Below are positions 37,398 through 48,075 of a stretch of DNA of 64,000 bases, one piece after another. Below the pieces are notes generated by a model that was given only the letters and a program-made list of their open reading frames with translations, ran no database searches and had not been told where the DNA came from. Where the stretch lies: positions 33,859,317-33,923,316 of the forward strand of contig CM055876.1 of assembly GCA_029582165.1 (NCBI GenBank), written 5' to 3'. The stretch is from Portulaca oleracea. Its lineage: Eukaryota > Streptophyta > Magnoliopsida > Caryophyllales > Portulacaceae. Numbering within the stretch: the stretch's first letter is position 1; each line of letters begins with the position of its first letter. The position numbers were made by a program, and so were the translations under genes.

Positions 37398-37982
37398 TCA
37401 AATGCAAGACATTACTAATGCATGTTCTTTTTCTGTGGGCATTGCAGGATTCTTGGTGTTGACATACCGGGATGCTGCTGTTGCCATTTCGATGCAATGT
37501 CCGGTGGCTGTATAATCTATTGGCAACACTTCAATCTCTCGTAGGATTGTGTTCGTGAGATGGATTGTTGGGGTTACTGTCTGAAAGTGCTCAATGAGTG
37601 CAAATCTGTCCATAATATCGAGTCGTCTCAAGCCTAAATTAGGGTAATTTTGAGTCTCATGTAGCAATCCAATCCATTCTCCCTTAAAATCAGTTGGGGT
37701 TGGGGACATCCTGAACACCGAGTAAAAAAGGTATTTCAACCTCTGCCTTGAAATTGTGCCCTCAATATGAATCCTTACTGAGAAAGACCTTCCATGGGAT
37801 CTCTTATCTCTGCCCGAGTTTCCAACTGCTTTAAAAGCGTCAATTAGGAGCTTTCTGCAACTAGCATTTATGTACAACAGTCGTGTAGAATGGCAGAAAG
37901 GGTCACCTGTTTTGTGTGATTGCTGGTGTAGTTTTGAACATTGTGATGACATAAGTTTTGTTATGTGTTCATCATCCATCAT
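37398..37982 (-). CDS. Unassigned 194-codon ORF
   Basis: An uninterrupted frame of 585 bp on the minus strand in DNA where other frames are short. The translation has a balanced composition (for example GEWIGLLHETQNYPNLGLRR, then LDIMDRFALIEHFQ), unlike low-complexity noise. There is no obvious signal peptide, zinc motif or nucleotide-binding motif. Its first 35 or so codons run antisense through DNA shared with the repeat copy at 44.36 kb, so if it is real the original start may be lost. It could be a captured exon, an old viral or transposon-derived fragment, or chance. I do not recognise it. Confidence 0.3.
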   Translation of the reverse strand: MMDDEHITKLMSSQCSKLHQQSHKTGDPFCHSTRLLYINASCRKLLIDAFKAVGNSGRDKRSHGRSFSVRIHIEGTISRQRLKYLFYSVFRMSPTPTDFKGEWIGLLHETQNYPNLGLRRLDIMDRFALIEHFQTVTPTIHLTNTILREIEVLPIDYTATGHCIEMATAASRYVNTKNPAMPTEKEHALVMSCI

Positions 37983-38512
37983 GGGAGGCCTGTATTCTAG
38001 CCTTCGACAACTCTTTTTAGCTGTCGTTCATCAGCGGCGAGAAAGATGTCGATTTGTGAAGCTTTTTCTGTGGTCTCTGCTCTGATGCATCTGAGCTAGT
38101 AATCAAGTGCGTGCATGGCAGTCATGTTTGAGGCAACTTGGCTGTCTAGTTTATGATTTAGATAGTTCATCTGCAGAAATTAGGCCACATTCTGGTTGCA
38201 TGGAATATGAGCTTGTGATGCATGGAGCACAGATGTAGTTTCAAGTTGTATAGATTTTATATTTTTGTTATGAAATAACCCTCAGATTGTTGCTATGATA
38301 ACATGTTGTCAATTAGACATTGATGAATAAGAAGCAGCTGGTGGTTCTTGGATAAATATTGTTGCTGTCATTTCAGGAAATTTGTGGATTGTTTGTTGTA
38401 TACTCACAGTTGTTGCTACTTAACTGGACGATTTCCAGTTTTAAGTTCTGACTTGTACAGAAGTAAAAATTTGCAAGAAAAAAATCTGACTTAATTTTCA
38501 GGTCATATGCAA
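37905..38512 (+). repeat. Copy 1 of a threefold dispersed repeat
   Basis: Shares long stretches with 44360-45240 and, more diverged, with 50700-51250, in the same order and orientation. Shared phrases include CATCATGGGA, GACTCTTTTTAGCTG, GAATATGAGCTTGTGATGCA, GTTTGTTGTATACTCA and TTCTGACTTGTACAG. Confidence 0.7.
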
Positions 38513-40400
38513 CCCATAATTTATTACGTTCTCCAAATACTATAATTGTTCATTATTTTTCACTTGCGATTTGAAAAAAATTTCATCAAAAAATACCCTT
38601 GTAGTTGGAAAAACGAGATTTTTTTTTATTATTTAAAGCCCAGAAGGGCTAAATGTCCTGCAATAAAAGTTGTATACAGGCAGCAAAACAAACAAATAAC
38701 AAGGTTCACCAAAACAACAGTAAACTAAACAACAAATAAGATTTATTCATCAAATTGATCTTCGCGAATGATGCCAATGTCACAACAAACTTTGCCGCCC
38801 TAGGAGCTTCATCAACTATTCTCTCAAACGATCTTCCCACAGACTTCTCTGATCCATCTATTTGACTGCGATTTTCTGCTTGTTTTTTCTTCTTGGCGAC
38901 CCTACAAGCTGCTTTTATAACCAGTTGCCATTTGGATTTCATCATGGCTCGTTGTTTCCTTTTATGTTTGGTTCTCGCCTTAGCAATCACCGGAGAGGAG
39001 CCCACTAAATCTAAAGCCAAATAAGGATATCGTCAATAGAGTACAGTCACTGTCGGAGTTAGCCCCCTAATTGCTATCATCCCTCCCATTGTGGCATCCA
39101 GTCAAAAGAACATCCTTGTAAGATGACTTGCTTGCACCCTTAATAATAGTGCGAACCTTAATAGGATATGTGATAGTCTTACTAGACTCAGAGTAACCAT
39201 CGACTTTTATGACTGATAAATCTGTTGGTTTTGTTTTTTTATGACTCAGAGTAACCATCGGCTTTTATGACTGGTAAAACGAGATTAAAATGCCCTTTTA
39301 TGACTGATAATTGATGCATCAATAAAATAATATTTTTATGTTTTTTTCCATCTTCTTCCCTCTAATTTTCTGTATCACCATCTTCTTTCCTTTCATCTCC
39401 TAAACCACCGCTATTTTCTCTTCCAATTGAAACTCCTCCCACTCCCTCAAACTCAAACACCATTGAAACTCACCTTCTGTATCATCATCTTCTTTCCTTT
39501 CTCTCTTCCAATTTAGACTCCAACTTCTCCAAGAAATCAATCTCCAAAGCTTCTGGAAACTCACACCATTGAAACTCTTGCACCATCCTCGCGATGATCA
39601 GGTGGACATGGATCATCGCCATCCACCTTCTTCCACTTCCCCATGCCATCTCCGGTGACGTACACCGATTTCCGGCGGCCTTAACCGCTTGGAATCTGTT
39701 CGGAGATCGAGGCCTTCCGAAGTCCTCGTCGGAACCGCATATTTTACCGGCGACAGATGACGCCGGCGATTCCCGGAGTTCCGATTCCAGCGAAGGCGGA
39801 TGGTTTTCATGGATGCATACTTGGAACCATCTTCTTATTTCCGTTGCTTCTTCTCCACTCAGTCGTCCAACTAAATCGGTTGGTTTTTCTGGTTTTTTGG
39901 CTCCATTTTTGTTCTTCTGATGAGTGAAATTTGTTGACTAATTGGTCTATTTCAGCCAAAAATCATATTTTCTGTTTCACACTTGCATTAGTACGACTTT
40001 CCCAAACTGTTGGGTTTGAATTAAATCGATTTCACGTAGCTTCACCTGTAACCACCCTGTACTGGACTACTGATGACTGATGCATATAACAATTAACACC
40101 TTGATGGACGTAGGTAGGTATTTCAAGGCGTACCATATAACAATTGCATCTTAAAATTGATACCCAATCACTGTTACAACTTGATGGACATTCAAACTTT
40201 TCTCTACCATTCAAAGCAGACAATCTTGACTAAAGAAACAATGGTGGGGTTCTTGCTCTAGTGGCATCATAATTGTTTTGACAAGTCCTTACTTTTGGCT
40301 GTACATAAATGCCAAAAATGTACATACATGACAGCTAATTACATGGAACTTTCCTTGCAATCAATTTCACATATTCATTGAATTATTGATGTTCATCTTC

Positions 40401-40407
40401 TATATAG
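40401..40407 (+). promoter_or_regulatory. Possible TATA box of the NLR gene
   Basis: TATATAG 78 bp before the ATG at 40485; context only. Confidence 0.35.
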
Positions 40408-40484
40408 TGAATCTTCAGCTGTGCTTGCTTGACTAGTTCACTAAAATAGCCTCTCTCTCAATTGCTGCATATTGTTCTCAAAGA

Positions 40485-43400
40485 ATGGATGTGGGTACAG
40501 TGTTGTCCATGGCACAAACTTTCTTTGCTGCCTTACCATATTGTTCACAGCTTGATGTTCTACGCCACAAATCAGAGCTCGACGACCTCAAAACCAAGCT
40601 CGACACGATCAAGGCCATGCTTGATGATGCCGAATCCATGCAGGACGAACGACCTCTCTTCAGACAGGGGCGACTCTTCATTGATCAACTCGCGGATGTT
40701 GTCTACGACGCTGAAGATTTGTTTGACGAGTTGGCCATTACAGCTGAGTTGGAGAAGCTCCGAAATGGTGACACTCTCTCTCAAAAGGTGAGTCGTAGTC
40801 TCTTATCTTGCTGCGATTCCCTTAGTTTTGCTCATAAAACATCCCTGCGGGTTAAGGAAATTAGTCATAAGTTTGATTCCATTGTGAAAGTTCATAGTAA
40901 CTTTCCATTGAGGCTTGAAAGCTTCAATGTTGGGTTCGATTGCCACCATGCACGTAGGAGAAGGGATACGTCTTCTTTTGAGAATACTCAGGATATTATT
41001 GCAGGCTGATGTGGATGTTGTCAGTAAGTTGATGGACCGAAGTGTTGAACGGGATGTTTCTTGCCTTGCTATTGTCGGAATAGGAGGGTTAGGAAAAACC
41101 GCTCTTGCTCAGTTGGTTTATAATGATCCGAGGATTAAAAGAGATTTTCCCTTGAGGTTGTGGACTTGTGTGTCTGATGAAAGTCAGACGGGTTTGGATG
41201 TAAGTGCTATTCTTCGTAAGATTTTGCACTTGATTACTGGAGAGAATCACAATCACTTGGAATTGGAGTCGTTACAGAAAAAAGTCCAAGAGCAACTACA
41301 AGGGAAGAAGTTCTTCCTTGTTTTGGATGACATGTGGAGTGAGGATCGCCACCAATGGCTTGGCTTGGAGAAGTATCTAAGGTGTGGTCTTACAGGAAGT
41401 TGGGTTTTGGTTACAACACGGTCGGAGAAGACAGCCATAGCCATAGGAGATAGGTGCCCGTATAAATTGAAAGGGTTGTCAGATGAGGATTCATGGAATT
41501 TGTTTGAGATTATGGCGTTTGGACAAAGAGATGAGCGGGTTGATTATAGTGACTTGGAGGAAATTGGTCGAGGAATCGTTAAAAGGTGTGCTAATGTTCC
41601 TCTTGCTATTAGAGTGGTGGGCAGCCTTCTTTACGGTTATGACAAAGATAAATGGATATCGTTTCAAGATATCAAGTTGGGCAGACTTAAGAATGGGGAG
41701 AATGAAGGCATTGAGCCTATATTGAAGATAAGTTACCAGCAACTTGAATCTCCATTAAAGGCATGCTTTGGTTATTGCGCATTGTTTCCCAAGGATCATG
41801 TGATTCTAAAGGAACAGTTGATCAGTCTTTGGATGGCACAAGACTATATTGTACCTCTACAAGAAGGCCAAAGCGTAGAGCATGCAGGTTCAGAATATTT
41901 TGACATTTTGCTGAAGAGATGCTTTTTCCAAAATGTTGAGAAAGATGAATTTGGCAACATTGTCGCGTGCAAGATTCATGATTTGATGCATGATATTGCC
42001 GAACAAGTATCAAGCGAGGTGATTGTCAGAAAAGATTCCATCACAGAAAGCTTTGACAGCAGAGTTCGACATTTTTCCTACACTTCTGCCAATGTAAGCC
42101 TAAACAGGTCTTCAGCTAAGACTAAGATTCGCACTTGTCTTAAACTTTCTCCATGGGGAAAATGTACAAGTGTGGCTACGCTATTGAGAAATTGGAGATG
42201 CCTAAAAACGGTAGACTTGAGTGCATCGGGACTCAAAGTTTTGCCAAGTAGCTTCGGAAAGCTGTTGCACTTAAGGTATCTTGATCTTTCTTACAACATC
42301 GACCTAGAAGTGTTGCCTAAGTCAATCACAAAACTACTCCATCTACAGACGATAAACCTCCAGGGATGTGAGTCTTTAAGGGAGTTGCCTAGAGATTTGA
42401 CCAAGTTAACCAAACTAAGGATCTTGGATATGGAAGATGCTTGTTCGGACCTTAAATGCATGCCTCCTGACATTGGACAGTTGCATGATCTTGTGAAGTT
42501 GTCCTTGTTTGTAGTAGGTGGTGATAAAAAATTCATGTCGAAGCACAATATCGTAGATCAAATGGGAGACTTGAAAGCTCTCGTGAACCTAAAAGGCCAC
42601 TTACATATTCGAATCCACAGACATTCCGAGTATGCAGAGGGAGATGCTATGGAAGGAGGATATATAAGAAACAAGGAACATCTTGATCGCATTGTAATTA
42701 ACTTTGGTGATGGTTCCAGAATGACAGATTGTGGGGAGGAATTATTATTAGAACATCTGCAACCGCATCCGAATCTCAAAGACTTGCAATTGAGATGCTA
42801 CAGTGGCAGCAGAATGCCGAGTTGGGCGAGGGAAGATCAGTTGGCAACCTGTCTCCTTAATCTCATTAGGGTCGAAATCAGTGACTGTCATGGGTTGAAG
42901 CACCTAGACTCACTGGGGAAATTACGTCATCTCGAATCGTTGAGAGTTGAAAGGATGATAAAGTTGGAGTACATAGAGAGTCGAAGTACCAGGAATAATG
43001 CAGGAGCATCAGTGTCAGAGACATTCTTTCCCTCCCTGAAACAACTCACTCTATGTCAGCTGCTAAATTTGAAAGGATGGTGGAGCGACGAGGACATGAA
43101 TGATAGCAATGGTGGCGGCGAAAACCTCCATCTGTTCCCATCATTTCCATGTCTATCCTACTTGTATATTTGGGATTGCAAGGAATTGGAAATTATTCCT
43201 AGTTGTCCTTCCCTAGAGATGCTGCACTTGGGTGGTCCTCTGAACGAAAAGCTGAGGATAATGACTGACATCGGGTCTGGGAATTACAAATTAAGAAAGG
43301 TGTTCACTCGTGATGCGAGGCTTCTCAAATCTCCACTCCCAAAGGAGGCGTTTGAATGTCTGGAGCGATTGCTAATTGTATACGACGAGGATTTAAAGAG

Positions 43401-44064
43401 TTTGTCAGAAGTAGAGGAGGTGTTCCGCACATGCTCGTCCTCCTTGGAGTCACTTGGAATCTCCCATTGTTCTAATTTGAAAAGTGTCAGCGGAGGGTTG
43501 AAGCATCTCACTGCCTTGAACAAGTTGAAGTTATGTAATTTGAAGAGTTTATATGAAGAGGAAGAGGAGGATGATGGGATGTCGATGTGGCATAGCCTCC
43601 AGCATAGCCTTCATTCCTTAACATTATCCAGGCTTCCGAAGATGGTGAAATTACCAAAGGGGATTCGCTACCTCACTGCCCTCCGTTCCCTTGCAATAGA
43701 AGATTGTGGAGCACTGGAAGCAATGCCCGAATCAATGCGAGAACTCACCTCCCTCAGAACGCTTGTAGTCGATGACTGTTCCAAAGGCCTATTCAAACGA
43801 TGTCGAGAGAACACCGGGGAAGATTGGCCTAACATTCAACACATCCCTAGTCGTCGTATTACTCGCAGATACTATGAGGTAATTGCCTTCATTACTCCGT
43901 TATGTTGTAATTTTTCACCCATTGAAAGTTGTATTTGCTAACTCCTGTGTTTGATGCAAAGTTATATAATGAGTGCTTGTCTCCTGTGTCTGAATATGCA
44001 TGTTTTAACATAGACTTTTGCTCTTTTAAATTTTCAGAATAAGTTCTCTAGGTGGCGAAACTAG
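40485..44064 (+). CDS. CC-NB-LRR (NLR) resistance-type protein, frame-disrupted
   Basis: Intracellular immune receptor of the RGA-like CNL class. Codons from 40485 encode the N-terminal Rx-type coiled coil (MLDDAESMQDER, YDAEDLFDELA) and end at a TGA at 41007-41009. The NB-ARC and LRR parts lie one frame over (open 40915-43941): P-loop GIGGLGKT at 41077, kinase-2 FLVLDDMW near 41315, RNBS-B VLVTTRSEK, the GLPL box as NVPLAIRV, RNBS-D CFGYCALFPKD, MHD-type HDLMHD near 41976, then some 15-20 leucine-rich repeats to about 43830. Joining them needs a net one-base change near 41005; no intron with good borders fixes it. The 3' end may splice at 43878|43879 to 44038-44064 (ENKFSRWRN, stop), or read through to 43941. 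Either a pseudogene, a sequence error, or two separate products. Confidence 0.85.
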
Positions 44065-44359
44065 CTCACGAGGAACAAGAGGTTTCTTTTCAGAGTATGC
44101 AGGATGTCTGTTATACTGTTTACATTAGCCCTGACAATGATTATTACTGCTCACAAACTCTGTGATGTCTCTTAAGTTTCTTTGTCGATTTCTTTTGCTT
44201 CGCTTAGCATGTATTTTCACTTGGTATCATATCTAGCAATCTTATGGGATTTGAATGTCTTGTACTTGGTCTCTGCCTGATCCACAAAGTGATTCCAACT
44301 GATTTGAAAGTATGGATGAGGCACTTTCTGCAGTGAAATTCTATGTAGAGTTGTGTAGA

Positions 44360-45240
44360 ATGTCAAGAAGCTAATGTAGTTTTGAACACTGTGACAACAT
44401 AAGTTTTGTTATGTGTTCATCACCCATCATGGGACTCCTGTATGTATTCAAGCTTCGATGACTCTTTTTAGCTGTTTATCAGTGGCAAGCAAGCCGTGTA
44501 TTTCTGAAGCTTTCTCTGCTTTCTCTGCTCTGATTCATCTGAGTGACAGAGTGAGTAATCGAGCGCGTGCTAGTTAAGCTTGAGCCAACTGGGTTGTATA
44601 GTTTGTAACACAATCTAGTTTAGATAGTTCTGCTAGAGAAATTATGCCAGGTTTCTGATTGTATGGAATATGAGCTTGTGATGCATAGAGTACAGATTGT
44701 TACAGGTTTTAGATTTTTGTGATGAAACAACTCTCGGGTTGTTGCTACGATATTGATGAATAACAAGCAGGTGGTGATTCTTGGATAAATATCGTTGCGG
44801 TCATCTCAGGAAATTTGTGGGTTGTTTGTTGTATACTCAGGTTTAGGGCTGTCAAAAAAATGCCCGACCCGAAAACCCGGTTCAGTCCGACCTGGAAAAT
44901 AACGGGTATGGTCATAGAATTTCTGTCCGAAATTTTATATTGACCAATTTGACCGAAATTCGAACACAATATTTTCCAATTTTCTATTGTCCGAACTCGG
45001 TTTAAACCCGGAGTTATGCTTGTCCGATCCGAGTCCGACCCGAAATGTTTTGTTCCAAAAAACTGAGTATCGGACATTAAGTTTTCGTCTGATGTCTGGT
45101 TCGTCAAATGAAGGATTGACCCAGACCCGAATTTTTGACAGCCCTACTCAGGTTGCTGCTACTTTACTGGTAGATTTCCATTTCCAAGTTCTGACTTGTA
45201 CAGATACAAAAATTTGACTTCTAGTAGTTGTATGCAACCA
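44360..45240 (+). repeat. Copy 2 of the threefold repeat, split by a MITE
   Basis: Similar to copy 1 over its whole length, including GAATATGAGCTTGTGATGCA and TTCTGACTTGTACAG, and interrupted by the hAT-type element at 44844-45146. It continues to about 45290 with TAGCTTCAACTGTAACCAGC, matched near 40036 beyond the insertion in copy 1. Confidence 0.7.
44844..45146. mobile_element. hAT-type MITE, 303 bp
   Basis: Terminal inverted repeats TAGGGCTGTCAAAAA at both ends and an exact 8-bp target duplication CTCAGGTT at 44836-44843 and 45147-45154. An 8-bp duplication plus TAGGGCTGTCAA-type ends fits hAT-derived MITEs. The interior has CCCGACCCGAAAACCCGG-type units. Copy 1 of the host repeat shows the unoccupied site near 38400. 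Confidence 0.88.
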
Positions 45241-46623
45241 GGTATCAAAATCAGATATTCATAGCTTCAACTGTAACCAGCCTGTACTGATGCTTGCTTG
45301 GAGCAAGATTTTGAATTCTGGAACACATGACATGATGCTGTTGATTTCTGACCATTTGCAAATAGCATACAAGCAAAAGCACTAAGGTGTTTGGTTAATC
45401 ATTAGTACAATCTAACAGAAACCTGATACAACAGCTAAGCAACGTACGCGAAAATCTGGACAATACAAATAGCCCCGCATCAACAGGTAAAACAACTGCA
45501 AAACCCCTCGACTTGAAAGTAGAATCAGATTAATCTTGGGGAATTTCGTCAAACACAATCAAAGCAATTAGCACCGAGATCACGAGAGCCAAAACGGAAG
45601 AACGAGCCCTAGGTTGGCAATCCCATTGGTGAAGAAGAGAATAGGAGCATGTTTTATATCATAATTGTCTTCTCTCTATGAAACATGCTGTAGTGTTCTG
45701 GAACTTCATGATCATGCTACAGTCCATCACGATCGTATCAATTCTGCTTGCTGCGTTGGATCTCATGTAAGTGTACTTTTGATTTGTTGGGATGTCTTGT
45801 AGCTGTAGCACTGTCATCAACCAGTTCAAATCAGCCATCCCTTCAATCCGATAGCGATAACACTTGGTTGAAATCACCCATCAGGATTAGCGGAAACCGC
45901 AAGTTCTGCTTCATTTCCTTAAGATCACCCCAAAGTCTGAGTCTTCAATATTAACGAATACAGCAAAAAGGAAACAGTAAAAAGTCCTACAGTATAATAT
46001 AAGATACACCCAAAGAGATTCAATATACCTAAAAGGAGTTCAACATCAAAAAATTTGCCCACTAAAATTCACATTATAAACCCTGAATCAAATATTGGCA
46101 ACTGATGTAAGATCCTTGTCCAACTATAACATCGACATTAATAGATTTAGTACCACAAAAATCGGGAGCCCACTTACATGGGTGTTTGTAGAGTCTGCAT
46201 CATGAATTCTTCATTAGTCACAGATCAATGAACCCAAAAATCTCCACATACAACTCGAACTAGCTATCATACAAATGTATCAAGAGACCAAGGTGGGTTC
46301 ATATTGAAAGACCGCTAAATGTTGACAAATATGTGCTGAATTTGCCTACCAACAAGTCAACAGTATCAAAGGGAGGAAGAAGACAATAGTAGTGACCATA
46401 AAAGATTACCGTATCTCACAGGATACCTTTGTCTGACAATCAAAGAACTCAACTAATAGGAATAACTATACCATATCTCACAGGATACCTTTTTATCCGC
46501 TAAACCCCTATAGGAATAACTATACCTTTGTCTGACAATCAAAGAACTCAACTAATCAAGAAATCATACGCAGTTGTGCACCATAAATACCTTGATGCTG
46601 AAACTTGGCTTGTGTCTGTCCAT
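45155..46623. other. Intergenic, with a LINE fragment; PIF1 3' flank
   Basis: Remainder of repeat copy 2, then unassigned DNA, a LINE endonuclease fragment (45659-45940) and AT-rich sequence with a short direct repeat (CTCACAGGATACCTTT at about 46418 and 46475; TTTGTCTGACAATCAAAGAA at about 46429 and 46526). Confidence 0.5.
45659..45940 (-). pseudogene. Degenerate LINE retrotransposon endonuclease fragment
   Basis: The minus-strand translation gives LWGDLKEMKQN...LILMGDFNQVLS, then after a one-base frame change GMADLNWLMTVLQLQDIP, KYTYMR and ASRIDTIV. The MGDFN motif and the WL..L.L.DIP...YTW.R....SRID pattern are diagnostic of the apurinic-type endonuclease domain of plant L1 elements. An in-frame stop and the frame change show it is dead. 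Only this part of the element remains. Confidence 0.7.
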
Positions 46624-48075
46624 TCATCCAAAAGTGTTGTCGTAGAATGCAAGAACACTGGGGTGTGCCCTCGCCGACGAAGGATTGAATCCGGACAAAT
46701 AAAGGCCCTTCAAGTTCCTTACACGGGAGAGTGCAACGTAGCCCATTCCATAACCAAAAGATCGAGAAAGATTGGTGTAAAGCTTGTCCAAAGTCATCCC
46801 TTGCGATTTATGGATGCTGGTTGCCCAAGCCAACACCAAGGGCAACTGCAAACGTGTAGCCATCGTCATATCTCCTTCATTCACATCCCATTCAGAAGGT
46901 TCGATCATCACCTCCTCCCCGCAATCAAATTTCACCACCGGCAGACGTGCACCTCCATGATAACAACATATCTTCTTCGCATTTACCCTGCTTACCTTAG
47001 CAAAACCTATTACTACCCCAGTGGCACCATTCACTAACTTGCCCTTCACATTCATGTTCTGAGTTAGCATAACCCTTGCACCTACACAGAGCTTTAACGT
47101 ACTCGGTGCCATTCCTAGACTCAGTTGTCTCTTCCAGGGTTCCTTCCCTGCATCATAGGCTTCATAAACCACAAGTTCGTTTCCCAAATCCCGCAATCTC
47201 ATCTCATTTACCCGATCAACATCTTCATTCCTCGGAAACAACCGGACCACAGTATCATCCAGCTCAGACTCATTTACACACAAACATTGCTCAAGAAGCT
47301 TTTCATCCAGAGCATCTAACATCCCTTTTCTAACGCGTTCAAGCAGCCTAACATATTCAAGGTCAGATTGTCTGAAAACTAGATCAAGTGAGACTTCATA
47401 GTCGAAGGATCGATCCCAGCAGTCCGCTTCAAAAGCAAATTTCTTGCTCTTCGACTTACAAACAGGGGGAAGCTGAAAAAAATCCCCACTAACAATAAGT
47501 TGTATACCGCCCCATGTCGAGTCATTGCCATGCTCACCAAGCTTGACACCGCGAGCAATATACTCAAGCTTATCAAGCAATTCCCCATCTACCATACTAA
47601 TTTCATCAATGACAAGCGCCATTGTATTCCTCCACCTATCCAAGGCCCTTTTGTCACGCAAAACCCTAGACAGCAAAGTAGTCGAATCCGCCTCAGCAAG
47701 TCCAACACCCGCAAACGAGTGGAGGGTCTGACCATTAAGAGCACAAGCTGCAACACCTGTTGATGCAGTCGCAAAAACACCTTTTCTTCCATGGATTTTC
47801 CTAAGCTCTTTAACTATCTCTTGAATCAGTTTGGTTTTGCCAGTACCAGCAGACCCAGTAATGAAAATAGACATATTATGTTTTACAGAGTCAATCACTT
47901 GTAATTGTTGGTCAGTCCATTCAACCTTGTTAGAAGTTTTGGTGGGTCTGACAACATTGCTTATTCTGGGTTTGGTGCAACACCTTCTGAAAGTTGATAG
48001 CATAGCATAAAAGGGTTTCATGTTCCAAAATACACTACCAACAGACCCAATGAAGAAAATAGATAAGGGTTTCAT
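46624..48075 (-). CDS. PIF1: PIF1-like ATP-dependent DNA helicase
   Basis: 5'-to-3' DNA helicase of superfamily 1B acting on G-quadruplexes, replication forks and organellar or telomeric DNA. 483 residues in one exon from the ATG at 48075; the open frame extends to 48261 without an ATG, and a GTAAG-like donor there hints at a 5'UTR intron. Walker A GSAGTGKT at about 74-81, Walker B VIDEISMVD at about 155-163, motif III SGDFFQLPPV, and the C-terminal IHKSQGMTLD and YVALSRVRNLKGL motifs are all intact. The N terminus (ML STFRRCCTKPRISN...) is basic, Ser/Arg-rich and without acids, so mitochondrial or plastid targeting is possible. It is divergent from KIN17 at 49326, sharing the 1.25-kb interval. 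Confidence 0.92.
   Translation of the reverse strand: MKPLSIFFIGSVGSVFWNMKPFYAMLSTFRRCCTKPRISNVVRPTKTSNKVEWTDQQLQVIDSVKHNMSIFITGSAGTGKTKLIQEIVKELRKIHGRKGVFATASTGVAACALNGQTLHSFAGVGLAEADSTTLLSRVLRDKRALDRWRNTMALVIDEISMVDGELLDKLEYIARGVKLGEHGNDSTWGGIQLIVSGDFFQLPPVCKSKSKKFAFEADCWDRSFDYEVSLDLVFRQSDLEYVRLLERVRKGMLDALDEKLLEQCLCVNESELDDTVVRLFPRNEDVDRVNEMRLRDLGNELVVYEAYDAGKEPWKRQLSLGMAPSTLKLCVGARVMLTQNMNVKGKLVNGATGVVIGFAKVSRVNAKKICCYHGGARLPVVKFDCGEEVMIEPSEWDVNEGDMTMATRLQLPLVLAWATSIHKSQGMTLDKLYTNLSRSFGYGMGYVALSRVRNLKGLYLSGFNPSSARAHPSVLAFYDNTFG

Larger units (their letters stand above)
36603..40484. other. Repeat-containing interval upstream of the NLR
   Basis: 3' flank of the Cys/His-rich gene to about 37300. 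An unassigned minus-strand ORF (37398-37982) overlaps copy 1 of a threefold 0.5-kb repeat (about 37905-38512). That copy appears interrupted at about 38513-40028 by inserted DNA, which contains a Lys-rich minus-strand ORF (38706-39020, 104 codons) and a GC-rich patch with an open plus frame (39594-39920). Similarity to copy 2 resumes near 40030 (CGTAGCTTCACCTGTAACCA). Neither small ORF resembles a family I know. Confidence 0.45.

Noticed and set aside
40897..41004. Intron that would reconcile the two NLR frames
   Set aside because: Tested GT...AG pairs in this interval either leave the frame wrong or need very short introns with poor donors, and the removed residues are typical NLR coding sequence.
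46528..47037. 169-codon plus-strand frame inside PIF1
   Set aside because: Antisense shadow of the helicase C-terminal motifs; no independent signals.
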